Origin: Hymenobacter rubripertinctus | GTDB taxonomy: Bacteria > Bacteroidota > Bacteroidia > Cytophagales > Hymenobacteraceae | DNA: 61,967 nucleotides | Assembly (NCBI RefSeq): GCF_003583925.1 | Contig: NZ_QYCN01000029.1 | Location: 36,706 to 98,672, forward strand | Direction: 5' to 3' | In this document: positions 34,993 to 43,280 of the stretch, piece after piece | Layout of the letters: each line of letters starts with the position of its first letter | Numbering within the stretch: the first letter of the stretch is position 1 | The notes under the pieces: generated by a model | Told to the model about the DNA's origin: nothing | The model's database searches: none | The model's input: only the letters and a program-made list of their open reading frames with translations | Translations under genes and position numbers: made by a program

Positions 34993-35055
34993 AACCGATA
35001 ACGCCCTGCCGCCGCTCCTGCTTTCAGCAGGAGCGGCGGCAGGGCGTTATCGGTT
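34993..35055. terminator. 30-bp perfect hairpin between convergent genes
   Basis: Arms 34993-35022 and 35026-35055 are exact reverse complements around a TTC loop, starting AACCGATAACG and ending CGTTATCGGTT, followed by TT on the + strand. It lies between the DUF2892 gene (+) and the DsrE-like gene (-) and would end + strand transcripts. Confidence 0.85.
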
Positions 35056-35172
35056 TTACGGATTTGAAGCCTGTGCGTCTTGCATGCCGGGACGGTTGGG
35101 CGTTATGCCTTGCCGGGCATCATCTCGTTGCGGGCCAGTACGGGGCAACGCAATCCTGACCGGTCCCACCGC

Positions 35173-35706
35173 CTACGGATGCACCAATACCCAGCCTTCG
35201 GTCTGGCGGATAATCAGCTCGCCGTTGCCGGTGGGTACGTAGGAGATGTAGGGCAGCATGTCGTCTTTAGTGAGTTTGTGGGCCTTCATGGAGTTTTCGC
35301 ACTGGGCCAGAATGACGCCCGCCTGCTGCAAAGCCAGCACGTCGGCCTCGTAGGGCTGGTTCTTTTTGAACACCACCGTGCCGCCGCTGAACACGACCAG
35401 CTCCAGCTCCAGCTTGCCCTTCAGACGCGGGTCGTCCAGGGCATTCTGCATGTTGCGCAGGGTCTGGCCGATGAGCTTGGGGTCGTTGCTGTCGAGCTGG
35501 TACACGGCCCGGTAATGCTTTTTGGTGGCCGTTGCGCCCTGAAAGGTGGCGGCTTTGGCGGCGGCGGCCGCGTTGGGTGGCGTGAGGGCCACTGCGGGGG
35601 CTGGCGGGGTGGCCGGAGGTGTGGCTTCCGGCGTGGTTTGGGCCTGGGCGGTGCCGAGGGTGGCCAGCAGGGCAGCGGCGGCGAGTAGGCGGGACAGGGA
35701 GTTCAT
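35173..35706 (-). CDS. Periplasmic DsrE-like protein
   Basis: 177 aa from the ATG at 35706 (MNSLSRLLAAAALLATLGTAQA, a signal peptide). After a Pro/Ala linker the domain reads HYRAVYQLDSNDPKLIGQTLRNMQNAL, ELELVVFSGGTVVFKK, and ALQQAGVILAQCENSMKAHKLTKDDML, typical of DsrE/DsrF-like proteins, with one Cys in the AQCENSM position equivalent to the sulfur-carrier cysteine. Likely carries or senses sulfane sulfur outside the cytoplasm. Precedes the stop of the sulfur module's transcript. Confidence 0.85.
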   Translation of the reverse strand: MNSLSRLLAAAALLATLGTAQAQTTPEATPPATPPAPAVALTPPNAAAAAKAATFQGATATKKHYRAVYQLDSNDPKLIGQTLRNMQNALDDPRLKGKLELELVVFSGGTVVFKKNQPYEADVLALQQAGVILAQCENSMKAHKLTKDDMLPYISYVPTGNGELIIRQTEGWVLVHP

Positions 35707-35725
35707 CGGCTGGCGGGGAAAGGCG

Positions 35726-37180
35726 TTAGAAATCATAGTTTACTATCAGGTTCAGCTGGTGCATATTCACCTTGTTTACCACGTAGCGGGCCTCGCCGTA
35801 GGTGTCGGCCAGGGAGGCTTTATAAAGGTAGAGCAGCTGACCCCGCAACCCCTTGGCCCAGCCGCGAAACGGGTAGCTGAGCCAAGCGTTGAGTTGGCTG
35901 TACGAAGGCATGCCATACTTGTTGAGGCGGAAGTTCTTCACATCGGGCAGGTAGTAGTGGCCGTAACCGACTTCCGCCTTCAGGCCCGGCACGGCCGGCA
36001 CCGTGTAGCTGGCCAGCAGCGCAGCCGCGTCGAGGCCGCCGAAACCCTCCGTCCGCTCGCGGGGCAGGAAGGTGTAGAACGGCTCGCGGCCCCACTCGCG
36101 CGGAAACAGAAAGCGCCCCGTGCGGGTGATGCGGGTGTAGTTGACGCTCAGGCTCCAGGGGCCTTGTTGGTAGCCCAGGCGGCCGCTCAGCGCGTGGGCC
36201 TGGCGGCCGGGGGCGCTGTAGGCCAGGCGCGGGTCGGCGTTGCCGCCGTGGCCCACCGTGCGCTGGTAGTGGTACTGCGCGCCCAGTGTGAGCTGGCCCG
36301 CGCCCACGGCCCGACCGGTGGTCAGCTCCGTAAACAGGCTGTTGAAAAGGTTGTCGGCGTAGTAGTTCCAGGCCTGCACCTGGGTGCGGGTGCCCAGCTG
36401 CCGGCTGACGCCCAGCACGCCCAGGCCCCGGCTACTTTGGTGGCCGGCGTAGGCGGCGCGCCGGCCGGTGTCGTCCACGCCGGTCGGGTACAGGCCGATG
36501 GAATTGGCCACCGACGCCCACTCCGAAGTAGAGCGCACGGCGATGAGCGTGAGCCAGCCCGCCGTGATGCGGGTGCGGGCCAGCTCGTTCATTTCCAGCC
36601 ACAGGCCCTGCGCGTAGTTGGGGCTCAGGCGGCCATCCTGCGGGTTGAGCAGGGGCGTCACGAGCAGCTGCCGGCCAAACGTAGCCACCGACTTCCGCCA
36701 GCGGTAGCGCCCGAACAGTTCCTCGGGCCGGCCCGTGAGCTGGCGGCGGGCGGGGTCACTAACATCAAACAGGCCCACTTCGTAGCGGCTCACCGCCCCG
36801 GTAGCCGCGTCGGGCGTGGCCAGGTCGTTGGAGGCCAGGTTCACCCAGAAAAAGCCGCCGGCTCCCACCGAAAAGCCGTGCAGCGGGGCCGTTTCGAACC
36901 GCGCCCCGGCCCCCAGGCCGTTGGCGTAGTAGTCGGGCAGGTCGCCCTGGTTACGGGTGGCCATGAGGTAGTTGCGCACCCGGCCGTGCCACTGCCCCCG
37001 CCCGAAAGCTTCGGCCAGCGTGCGGGCCGGCAGCGAATCGGCCCTGGCCGGGGCGGGGTAGGGCGGCAGTGCCGACCGGCCAGTGGTGGGCAGCGTGGGG
37101 GCGGGCTCGGCCTGCTGCGCCCGCGTGGCGAGGGGAGCCAGCAGCAGGGCCACCACAGCGGAACGCAGGAGAAAATTCAT
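35726..37180 (-). CDS. Outer-membrane beta-barrel porin (OprD-like)
   Basis: 484 aa. Signal peptide MNFLLRSAVVALLLAPLATRAQQ, then alternating amphipathic strands ending in an aromatic (LNLIVNYDF, a terminal Phe recognised by the Bam machinery). Strand-turn patterns such as GVSRQLGTRTQVQAWNYYADNLFNSL resemble OprD-type porins. Located between DsrE and a TsdA-like cytochrome, it may admit thiosulfate or tetrathionate. Family assignment is by pattern only. Confidence 0.7.
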   Translation of the reverse strand: MNFLLRSAVVALLLAPLATRAQQAEPAPTLPTTGRSALPPYPAPARADSLPARTLAEAFGRGQWHGRVRNYLMATRNQGDLPDYYANGLGAGARFETAPLHGFSVGAGGFFWVNLASNDLATPDAATGAVSRYEVGLFDVSDPARRQLTGRPEELFGRYRWRKSVATFGRQLLVTPLLNPQDGRLSPNYAQGLWLEMNELARTRITAGWLTLIAVRSTSEWASVANSIGLYPTGVDDTGRRAAYAGHQSSRGLGVLGVSRQLGTRTQVQAWNYYADNLFNSLFTELTTGRAVGAGQLTLGAQYHYQRTVGHGGNADPRLAYSAPGRQAHALSGRLGYQQGPWSLSVNYTRITRTGRFLFPREWGREPFYTFLPRERTEGFGGLDAAALLASYTVPAVPGLKAEVGYGHYYLPDVKNFRLNKYGMPSYSQLNAWLSYPFRGWAKGLRGQLLYLYKASLADTYGEARYVVNKVNMHQLNLIVNYDF

Positions 37181-37189
37181 CAGCGGGAG

Positions 37190-38236
37190 TTAGTTGCTTT
37201 TGCCGGGGTGGGCATCCTCAATGGGCTGCCATGGCCCGTATTTGTGCTGCTGCACCGAAAACGCGTCGGCGTAGGGCCCAAACGGGTGGTCCACCGGCTT
37301 CTTGCTGATGTCGGGCCAGTCGTGGGTGGAAGCCGGATGCGGGCGGGGCTGCGAGTTGACGAAAGCCGCCACGTCCCAGGCCTGCTTGTTGGTGAGCTGC
37401 GGGTGGTCGAAGGTGGCGCCGTAGGGCATGGCCGCCTTCACGTATCTGGCAAAGTTGGTGACCCGGAACAGGCCCGCGCCGTCGTTGTAGCTGTGCGGCC
37501 CCCACAGGGGCGGGTACTGGTAGCCCCGGCCGTCGGCCAGCGGCTGGCCCTGGCCTTCGGGCCCGTGGCAGCTCTGGCACTTGCCGGCATACACGGCCTT
37601 GCCAATAACGGGGTCGGTGGCGCGGTCGAGGTAGGCCAGCTTCACGAAGCCCGTACCGTACACCTTCTTTCCCTTAGGAATGCCCTGGCCCACCCATTTA
37701 ATGTAGGCCACCATGGCGCGCATCTCGCGGCTGCTGTCGGCCAGGGGCTGGCCGTTGAGGCTGCGCTCCAGACAGTCGTTCACGCGCTTCTCGATGCCCT
37801 CCACCTGGCCCGAGCGGGCCCGCAGCTTGGGGTAGGTGGCGGCCACGGCCAGGTAGTTGTTGGCAAAACCCTGCGTGCCGGCCTGCAGGTGGCAGTTCTG
37901 GCAGTTCATGCCGTTGGTCAGGTGCGCTACCGAGCCGGCAGGCCCCAGATACTGCGCCGTGTTAGCAATCAGGTCGCGGCCGTAGCGAATCTGGCGGCCG
38001 GCGGCCGTGCGCGGAATCAGGGCCGTGTCGGGGGCCGGGGTGGCGGGCCGGCGGTAGCTGCCGGGCGGCGGCGGGCCGTCAGTGGCCTCGTTGGCCACCA
38101 CTTCGGGCGCGGCCGGGGCCGGGCCGTAGAGCTGCGTGAGCACCACGGCTACCACCAGCACCACCGCCGCTGTCAGCAGCATCAGCAGGCGCGCCAATTG
38201 AGGCAGCTGGCGCACCCGTTCTTCCGTGGGTTTCAT
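37190..38236 (-). CDS. Dihaem cytochrome c, TsdA-like thiosulfate dehydrogenase
   Basis: 348 aa. One N-terminal membrane anchor (about 17-37), then two c-type haem sites: C112-x2-C115-H116 (NCQNCH) and C220-x2-C223-H224 (KCQSCH). The segment VEGIEKRVNDCLERSLNG places Cys155 where TsdA enzymes have the axial cysteine of the active-site haem, which argues for thiosulfate dehydrogenase/tetrathionate reductase over an ordinary cytochrome. A second-domain Met (AAMPYGATF, about 270) could ligate the other haem. Faces the periplasm and would pass electrons to the respiratory chain. Confidence 0.82.
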   Translation of the reverse strand: MKPTEERVRQLPQLARLLMLLTAAVVLVVAVVLTQLYGPAPAAPEVVANEATDGPPPPGSYRRPATPAPDTALIPRTAAGRQIRYGRDLIANTAQYLGPAGSVAHLTNGMNCQNCHLQAGTQGFANNYLAVAATYPKLRARSGQVEGIEKRVNDCLERSLNGQPLADSSREMRAMVAYIKWVGQGIPKGKKVYGTGFVKLAYLDRATDPVIGKAVYAGKCQSCHGPEGQGQPLADGRGYQYPPLWGPHSYNDGAGLFRVTNFARYVKAAMPYGATFDHPQLTNKQAWDVAAFVNSQPRPHPASTHDWPDISKKPVDHPFGPYADAFSVQQHKYGPWQPIEDAHPGKSN

Positions 38237-38271
38237 TGGGAGAAAGGTTGAATGTGGTCGTTCTGGCGTCG

Positions 38272-38385
38272 CGCCTCACCCCCTGACCCCCTCTCCGAAA
38301 AGGAGATAGGGCACCGGTTTTGCCCCAGCCGATAGTCGTGAGGCTCCCCCTCTCCTTTTCGGAGAGGGGGCCGGGGGGTGAGGCG
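38272..38385. repeat. 114-bp palindromic interspersed element, copy 1
   Basis: Ends CGCCTCACCCC... and ...GGGTGAGGCG are inverted, and inner arms CTCTCCGAAAAGGAGA and TCTCCTTTTCGGAGAG are self-complementary. The element is nearly the reverse complement of that at 45221-45334 and exactly the same length. It lies between the TsdA-like and YeeE-like genes. Confidence 0.92.
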
Positions 38386-38397
38386 AACCGCCAGGTA

Positions 38398-38808
38398 TTA
38401 ATAAGGCAGCTTCTCGCGCAGGGCGCTATACGTCCAGGTGCCGGCCAAGGCGGCCAGAATCATCACGGCGGCCGCGCCTACGCCGCTGCCCAGCTGGGCA
38501 AACAGGGGGCCTGGGCAGGCCCCGGTGATGGCCCAGCCCAAGCCGAAAATGAAGCCGCCAATCCAGATGCCGTGGTTGAATTTCTTGTCGGAGAGCTTGA
38601 TTTCCTCGCCGCTGATGGATTTCAGACGGTTGCGCTTGATGAGCTGAATCGAAATCATGCCTACCACAATGGCAGAGCCGATAACGCCGTACATGTGGAA
38701 GGCCTGGAAGCGGAACATCTCCTGAATCCGGAACCAGCTGATGACTTCGCTTTTGGTGAGGATGATGCCGAACAAGGTGCCCAGCACTAGGTATTTGAAG
38801 TATTTCAT
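38398..38808 (-). CDS. YeeE/YedE-type sulfur transporter half (DUF6691-like)
   Basis: 136 aa, with membrane segments at about 5-20, 38-56, 81-97 and 105-125. The motif GLGWAITGACPGPLFAQLG contains Cys98 in the GACPG position, one of the conserved cysteines of thiosulfate-importing YeeE/YedE proteins. The other half is encoded at 39474-40034. Together they match a full TsuA-like permease split in two. Confidence 0.87.
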   Translation of the reverse strand: MKYFKYLVLGTLFGIILTKSEVISWFRIQEMFRFQAFHMYGVIGSAIVVGMISIQLIKRNRLKSISGEEIKLSDKKFNHGIWIGGFIFGLGWAITGACPGPLFAQLGSGVGAAAVMILAALAGTWTYSALREKLPY

Positions 38809-38834
38809 GAGAAGGAAATGAGGTCGGAATGAGG

Positions 38835-39464
38835 TTAAACCGAAGGGTTTGGATGGGCGGGGCGCTGGGCCAGCAGGCGTACTACCTGGGCCGGGCCGGC
38901 GTGAAAAGTGCCTTCGCGCAGCACCACGGTGGCTTCCTGATTTTCGAGCAGCGCCAGGCTGGCAAAATCAGTGGCTAGCTGGGCCGGCTCGTAGAGGAGT
39001 TCTGCCTCGCGGGGGCCGCCCGAGGCAAGGCCAAGCTGCCGGGGATTAAAGGCCTCCAGAATAAGGTGGCCGCCGGGAGCCAGACTGGCCGCCGCGGCCG
39101 CGTGCACCGCCTGCCGGTCGTCGGGGGGCAGGTGGGCGTAAATCAGCCCGATGGCATCGTAGTAGCCGGGCCGCTGCCAGGCCAGGTCGGTCAGGTCGGC
39201 TACCTGGTAATCGACGCGCACGCCCTGGGTGGCCGCCAGGCGCTGGGTTTTGGCCCGGCCTTCGTCGCTGAAATCCACGGCCGTAACCTGCCAGCCCTGG
39301 CGGGCGGCGTACACGGCGTTGCGGCCCTCACCCTCGGCCAGCAGCAGTAGGCGGCCGGGCGGCAGCGCGGCAAGCTGCCGGCGGAAATAGGCGTTGGGCT
39401 CGGTGCCGTAGGCGTAGGTTTCGGACTCGTAGCGGGCATCCCAGAAATCAGCGGCGTGCGTCAT
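38835..39464 (-). CDS. Class I SAM-dependent methyltransferase (TehB-like)
   Basis: 209 aa. FWDARYESETYAYGTEPNAYFRRQ is the family's N-terminal signature, LLLAEGEGRNAVYAARQGWQVTAVDFS (about 38-64) is SAM motif I, and YDAIGLIYAHLPPDDR is motif II/III. Similar enzymes are often encoded with YeeE/YedE pairs and rhodaneses; substrate unknown, perhaps a thiol or chalcogen compound. Lies between the two transporter halves. Confidence 0.85.
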   Translation of the reverse strand: MTHAADFWDARYESETYAYGTEPNAYFRRQLAALPPGRLLLLAEGEGRNAVYAARQGWQVTAVDFSDEGRAKTQRLAATQGVRVDYQVADLTDLAWQRPGYYDAIGLIYAHLPPDDRQAVHAAAAASLAPGGHLILEAFNPRQLGLASGGPREAELLYEPAQLATDFASLALLENQEATVVLREGTFHAGPAQVVRLLAQRPAHPNPSV

Positions 39465-39473
39465 AGTCGGCAG

Positions 39474-40034
39474 TTAAAACAGCATGGGATAAATCACCCA
39501 GGTCATCAGCAGGCCACCGGCGAAGAAGCCGATAACAGCCACCAGCGACACCCACTGCAAATTGGAAAGGCCCGAAATGGCGTGGCCCGAAGTGCAGCCC
39601 CCGGCGTAGCGCGTGCCGAAACCCACCAGAAAGCCGCCAAACACCATGAAAAACCAGCCCTTCCAGTTGGCCAGGTTATCAAGCGAAAACAGCTCGCGCG
39701 GCAGCAGACCCGAGAAATCGGTGAGGTGCAGCTCGGTTTTGAGGTCCTGAATGGTTTCGGGCGAGATGCCTACCATGTCGGGGTAGCCCATGAGCCGGTA
39801 GCCTATAAAGCCCCCCAGCGCCACGCCCAGTACAAATACCAGGTTCCAGATTTCGGCCCGCCAGTTGTAGGTCAGGAACGGGATGCCGGCCGGCACGCAA
39901 GCCGCGCACACGTGGCGCAGCGAGGAGCTGATGCCCAGCGCCTTATTGCCGATGAGCAGCAGGGCTGGCACCGTCAGGCCAATCAGGGGCCCGGCCACGT
40001 ACCAGGGCCAGGGCTTTTGAAGAAGTTCAAGCAT
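39474..40034 (-). CDS. YeeE/YedE family sulfur transporter half
   Basis: 186 aa with about five membrane segments. [22 protein letters not shown] places Cys147 in the GGCTSGH motif characteristic of YeeE/YedE thiosulfate transporters; an additional CAAC pair lies at 43-46. It overlaps no neighbour; the methyltransferase follows nine bases later. Predicted to pair with the 136-aa protein at 38398-38808. Confidence 0.9.
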   Translation of the reverse strand: MLELLQKPWPWYVAGPLIGLTVPALLLIGNKALGISSSLRHVCAACVPAGIPFLTYNWRAEIWNLVFVLGVALGGFIGYRLMGYPDMVGISPETIQDLKTELHLTDFSGLLPRELFSLDNLANWKGWFFMVFGGFLVGFGTRYAGGCTSGHAISGLSNLQWVSLVAVIGFFAGGLLMTWVIYPMLF

Positions 40035-40105
40035 GATAATCAGTTAAAAAGGAGTGTCCGGCCCGGCTCAGAGCCAGACACTCGGAAAAGGAGATTTGAG
40101 GCCGG

Positions 40106-40447
40106 CTACTTGGTCGTGAGCGGCTCAGGCCAGTCGAGCACCCCGCCCAGCAGGTTGCTCACGTTGGCGAAACCGGTTTTGGTGAGCTGCCCGGCCGCGC
40201 TGGCCGAGCGGGCTCCGCTGCGGCAGTACACGTAAGTGGGCGCGTCTTTGTCGAGGGCGGCCATGCGCTGGGCAAAGTCGGGCGCGGTGACTTCGATGTT
40301 CACGGCGCCGGGCAAATGGCCCTGGGCAAACTCCTCGGGGCGGCGCACATCCACGAGCACCGCGCCAGGCTGGCGCAGGCCCTCGGAAAATTTCGCGGGG
40401 GTGAGATTATGAAAAGCCGGAGCAGAAGATTTCAGGAAGTCAAACAT
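40106..40447 (-). CDS. Rhodanese-like sulfurtransferase
   Basis: 113 aa from the ATG at 40447 (MFDFLKSSAPAFHNLTPAKF). Single rhodanese domain: VLVDVRRPEEFAQGHLPGAVNIE (about 30-52) and the active-site loop YVYCRSGARSASAAGQL (Cys about 74, in CRSGARS). Moves sulfane sulfur to a thiol acceptor. No signal peptide, so cytoplasmic. Between the transporter and the persulfide dioxygenase. Confidence 0.92.
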   Translation of the reverse strand: MFDFLKSSAPAFHNLTPAKFSEGLRQPGAVLVDVRRPEEFAQGHLPGAVNIEVTAPDFAQRMAALDKDAPTYVYCRSGARSASAAGQLTKTGFANVSNLLGGVLDWPEPLTTK

Positions 40448-40557
40448 GGCGTGGGATTTTGAAAGAGTTAATGGAGGAAAGCTGCCTGTCATGCTGCGCA
40501 CCCTGGCTCAATCCGCCACATGCTCAGCATGACGGGCTACTTATAGTAAAGGCAGAA

Positions 40558-41925
40558 TTAGTGAGCCGCCTCAGCCTTTTGGAAAGACTTCACAGCCTCG
40601 CTCAAATCCAATACTTTGGTATCGGGCAGGGCGGGGGCCACAATGCTGCTGCCAGCCGCCGAGCGGTAACCGCCAGCGCAATGCACCACCACGGGCTTGC
40701 CGGCCGGAATCTCGCCCACCCGCTCGCGCAGCTCGGGCAGCGGCACGTTGATGGCGTTGGCGAACAGCGGCTCCGATTTCACCTCCGAGGCATTGCGGAT
40801 ATCCACGATGGTGTAGTTCTCGGGGTGCTGGCGGAAGGCCTCCACATCCATTTCGGGCATGGTTTCCTTGGTGGAAGGCGTGCCTACTAGTGCGCCCTTA
40901 ATCAGGGGCTCATAGCCAATCTTGGCCGTTTTCTGAATCAAATTGGTCAGCGTGGCCTCGTCGGCGGCCAGCAGGTAGAACGATTCCTCCGGGCCTACAA
41001 TGGAGCCCAGCCAGGTTTCGAACTTGCCGCCCTGCTGGATGTTGATGGCGCCGGCCACGTGGCCTTTTTTGAACTCGCCTTCGGGGCGCGTATCCACTAC
41101 CACCACACCGGCTTCCAGCTTGGCGTCGGCAGCCAGGCGGGGCGCTTTGGCGATGCTGGGGGCGAAGGCGGGCGCGCCGGCCTTGTTCAGGTCCACGTCG
41201 TAGCCGAAGTACTTGGGAATGAACGGCTGGTCAGCCAGCAGCTCCTTCACAAAGTCCTCTTCCGACTGCGGGCGCAGGGCGTAGTTGCCGGCCTTTTCGG
41301 CCCCGATGGTGCTGCTGTTGGCCGAGTTGGTGGCCTTGCTGCAGAGCGAGCCCGCGCCGTGGGCGGGGTACACCAGCACGTCGTCGGCCAGGGGCATGAG
41401 CTTCTCGCGGGTGCTGTGGTACATCTGGCGGGCCAGCTCCTCGCGCTTGGCGGTCATGTTGCCGGCTTTTTCGCGCAGGTCGGGCCGGCCTACGTCGCCG
41501 ATGAGCAGCGTGTCGCCCGTGAACACGGCCACGTCTTTGCCCTCGTGGCTGAGCACGGTGCTCACCGAGTCGGGCGAGTGACCGGGCGTGTTCAGGGCCC
41601 GGAACGTGAGCTTGCCCACCGTGAACGACTGGCCCTCGTCAAACGCTTCGTGGTCGTATTCGGCCCCCAGCAGCTTGCTGACGCGGATAACGGCGCCGGT
41701 TTTCTGCGCAATTTCCAGGTGCGACGACACGAAGTCGGCGTGGGGGTGGGTTTCGAGCACGCACACGATTTTGGCGTCGTGCTGCTTGGCAAAATCATAA
41801 TATTGCTGCGGGTCGCGGGCGGGGTCTACCAGCACAATTTCGCGGGCGCACTCGCTGAGGACTGCGTAGGAATAATGCGCGAGGCCTTTGTCTTCAAACT
41901 GTTCGATTTTCATGTCGTTAGGCAT
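40558..41925 (-). CDS. Persulfide dioxygenase-rhodanese fusion (MBL-fold)
   Basis: 455 aa. The N-terminal metallo-beta-lactamase domain has VLETHPHADFVSSHLEIA (H60, H62, D64), TPGHSPDSVS and FTGDTLLIGDVGRPDL, typical of ETHE1/BlhA-type persulfide dioxygenases that oxidise glutathione or low-molecular persulfide to sulfite. Two rhodanese domains follow; the first (about 255-345) lacks a catalytic cysteine (FYLLAADEATLTN) and the second has Cys416 in VVHCAGGYRSA. Sulfite made here could leave through the adjacent TauE protein. An alternative start is MKIEQFEDKG four codons in. Confidence 0.93.
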   Translation of the reverse strand: MPNDMKIEQFEDKGLAHYSYAVLSECAREIVLVDPARDPQQYYDFAKQHDAKIVCVLETHPHADFVSSHLEIAQKTGAVIRVSKLLGAEYDHEAFDEGQSFTVGKLTFRALNTPGHSPDSVSTVLSHEGKDVAVFTGDTLLIGDVGRPDLREKAGNMTAKREELARQMYHSTREKLMPLADDVLVYPAHGAGSLCSKATNSANSSTIGAEKAGNYALRPQSEEDFVKELLADQPFIPKYFGYDVDLNKAGAPAFAPSIAKAPRLAADAKLEAGVVVVDTRPEGEFKKGHVAGAINIQQGGKFETWLGSIVGPEESFYLLAADEATLTNLIQKTAKIGYEPLIKGALVGTPSTKETMPEMDVEAFRQHPENYTIVDIRNASEVKSEPLFANAINVPLPELRERVGEIPAGKPVVVHCAGGYRSAAGSSIVAPALPDTKVLDLSEAVKSFQKAEAAH

Positions 41926-41947
41926 AAAGAGTGGGAAAGAAAGCAGG

Positions 41948-42766
41948 TTAGGATTGGTGAAACAGGAGTTCTTTGACGAGAATAAATGTGCCCATGGCCA
42001 GCGTGAACCAGCCGAAAGCGGGCTTCAGCTTGGCGCCCGGAATGAAGCGGGCCAGGTAGGTGCCCAGCACGATGCCGCCGAGGGCGAAGGACAAGAAACC
42101 CAGGATGAAGGGCCACGCAATGGGGGTGCCCGCGCTGAGGTCGCCGGTGAAGCCGATGAGCGAGTTCAGGGCGATAATTGCCAGCGAGGTGCCCACGGCC
42201 AGCTTCATGGGCAGGCGCGCGCCCAGCACCAGGGCCGGAATGATGAGGAATCCTCCCCCCGCGCCCACGAAGCCTGTGAGCGCGCCCACCACCAGGCCAA
42301 TGCCCAGAATGAGCGGGTAGTTGAAGGCGTGCTTCTGGTGCAGCTCGCCATCCAGAACTTCTTCGGCCTGCTTGCTGCGAATCATGGAAACGGCCGCGCC
42401 GACCATCAGGACGGCGAAGGCCACCAGTACCAGCAGGTCTTTGGTAAACAGGATGCCGCCCACCGTAAACAGCTCGTGCGGGATGGCCGGCATGAGCACC
42501 TTGCGCACCAGAAATACCGAGGCCAGCGAGGGAATCAGAAAGACTACCGCCGTTTTTAGCGACACCAGGCCCTTGCGGAAGTAGCCCACCGCGCCCAGTA
42601 CCGACGTGCTGCCCACCACAAACAGCGAGTAGGCCGTACTCAGCACCGGGCTCACGCCCATCAGGTACACCAGCACGGGGACAGTGAGAATGGAGCCCCC
42701 ACCGCCCATGATGCCGAGCGAAAGGCCAATGAAAATGGCGGCGAAGTAACCGATGTAGTGCAACAT
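41948..42766 (-). CDS. TauE/SafE family sulfite/organosulfonate exporter
   Basis: 272 aa, about eight membrane segments in two repeats: LSLGIMGGGGSILTVPVLVYLMGV (about 16-39) and LTGFVGAGGGFLIIPALVLGARLP (about 158-181). The paired GGGGS/GAGGGF turns mark TauE/SafE permeases. Transcribed ahead of the dioxygenase gene after 22 bases; the palindrome at 42816-42833 lies 50 bases upstream of its start. Confidence 0.92.
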   Translation of the reverse strand: MLHYIGYFAAIFIGLSLGIMGGGGSILTVPVLVYLMGVSPVLSTAYSLFVVGSTSVLGAVGYFRKGLVSLKTAVVFLIPSLASVFLVRKVLMPAIPHELFTVGGILFTKDLLVLVAFAVLMVGAAVSMIRSKQAEEVLDGELHQKHAFNYPLILGIGLVVGALTGFVGAGGGFLIIPALVLGARLPMKLAVGTSLAIIALNSLIGFTGDLSAGTPIAWPFILGFLSFALGGIVLGTYLARFIPGAKLKPAFGWFTLAMGTFILVKELLFHQS

Positions 42767-42815
42767 ATTGGAAAGCGTAAACGAAAAAGGAAGTAGAAGC
42801 GGTAACGTATGAATC

Positions 42816-42833
42816 TATGAAAGGTTGTTCATG
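42816..42833 (-). promoter_or_regulatory. Candidate ArsR-family operator upstream of tauE-like gene
   Basis: TATGA-N8-TCATG on the + strand. It matches 15 of 18 bases of the reverse complement of the site at 43197-43214. Position upstream of the sulfur operon suits repression by the adjacent regulator. Confidence 0.55.
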
Positions 42834-42840
42834 TGTAGTG

Positions 42841-42880
42841 CCAAAAAAAAGCCGGCCCCTACAAAAAGGTGCAGCCGGCC
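42841..42880 (-). terminator. Probable terminator of the ArsR-family gene
   Basis: On the - strand GCCGGC is followed by a second GCCGGC and eight T. The six-base stem overlaps the last codons of the regulator gene, so it is short but T-rich. Confidence 0.5.
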
Positions 42881-43182
42881 AGGCACTGAATCACATCAAT
42901 AACCTCGCGCATCTTCAGTGAGTAGTAAATGTTTTTGCCCTCGCGGGTGCTGCTCAGAATGCCCTTCAGCTTCATGCCCGAAAGGTGGTGCGACAGCAGG
43001 CTCTGCTCCACATTCAGCTTCTCGCTGATGTCCGTCACCGACAGGCTTTCCTGCGCCGCCAGCAACTGCACGATGGCAATGCGGGTAGGGTGGGCGGTAA
43101 CCTTCAGAATGAAAGCCACTTTTTCCATTTTCTCAATGGAAAGACCCATGTCAACAGTAAGAGTGGAGGTAGCAGGTAGCAT
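42859..43182 (-). CDS. ArsR/SmtB family regulator, possibly persulfide-sensing
   Basis: 107 aa. Winged helix with ILKVTAHPTRIAIVQLLAAQESLSVTDISEKLNVEQSLLSHHLSGMKLKGIL and a wing (STREGKNIYYSL). The only cysteines are Cys100 and Cys104 in VIQCLAGCTFL at the C-terminus. BigR/SqrR sulfur repressors use two cysteines, one on an earlier helix, so the pair here is arranged differently. Alternative starts at Met12 or Met19 are possible. Directly upstream of the sulfur operon on the same strand, with operator-like palindromes at its own promoter and at the exporter. Confidence 0.88.
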   Translation of the reverse strand: MLPATSTLTVDMGLSIEKMEKVAFILKVTAHPTRIAIVQLLAAQESLSVTDISEKLNVEQSLLSHHLSGMKLKGILSSTREGKNIYYSLKMREVIDVIQCLAGCTFL

Positions 43183-43190
43183 TACGGGAG

Positions 43191-43214
43191 CAAATATATG
43201 AACAACTTATCATA
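43191..43214 (-). promoter_or_regulatory. Promoter and candidate operator of the ArsR-family gene
   Basis: On the - strand, TATATTTG (43198-43191) is a perfect TAnnTTTG -7 box. Immediately upstream and touching it is the palindrome TATGA-N8-TCATA (43197-43214), so a bound repressor would block the promoter. Confidence 0.6.
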
Positions 43215-43280
43215 CATACAGCCGTAAGCCCCCATAAGTTCACGAGGTTCTATTATTTCTCCGGTGGTCAACTATTTCCC

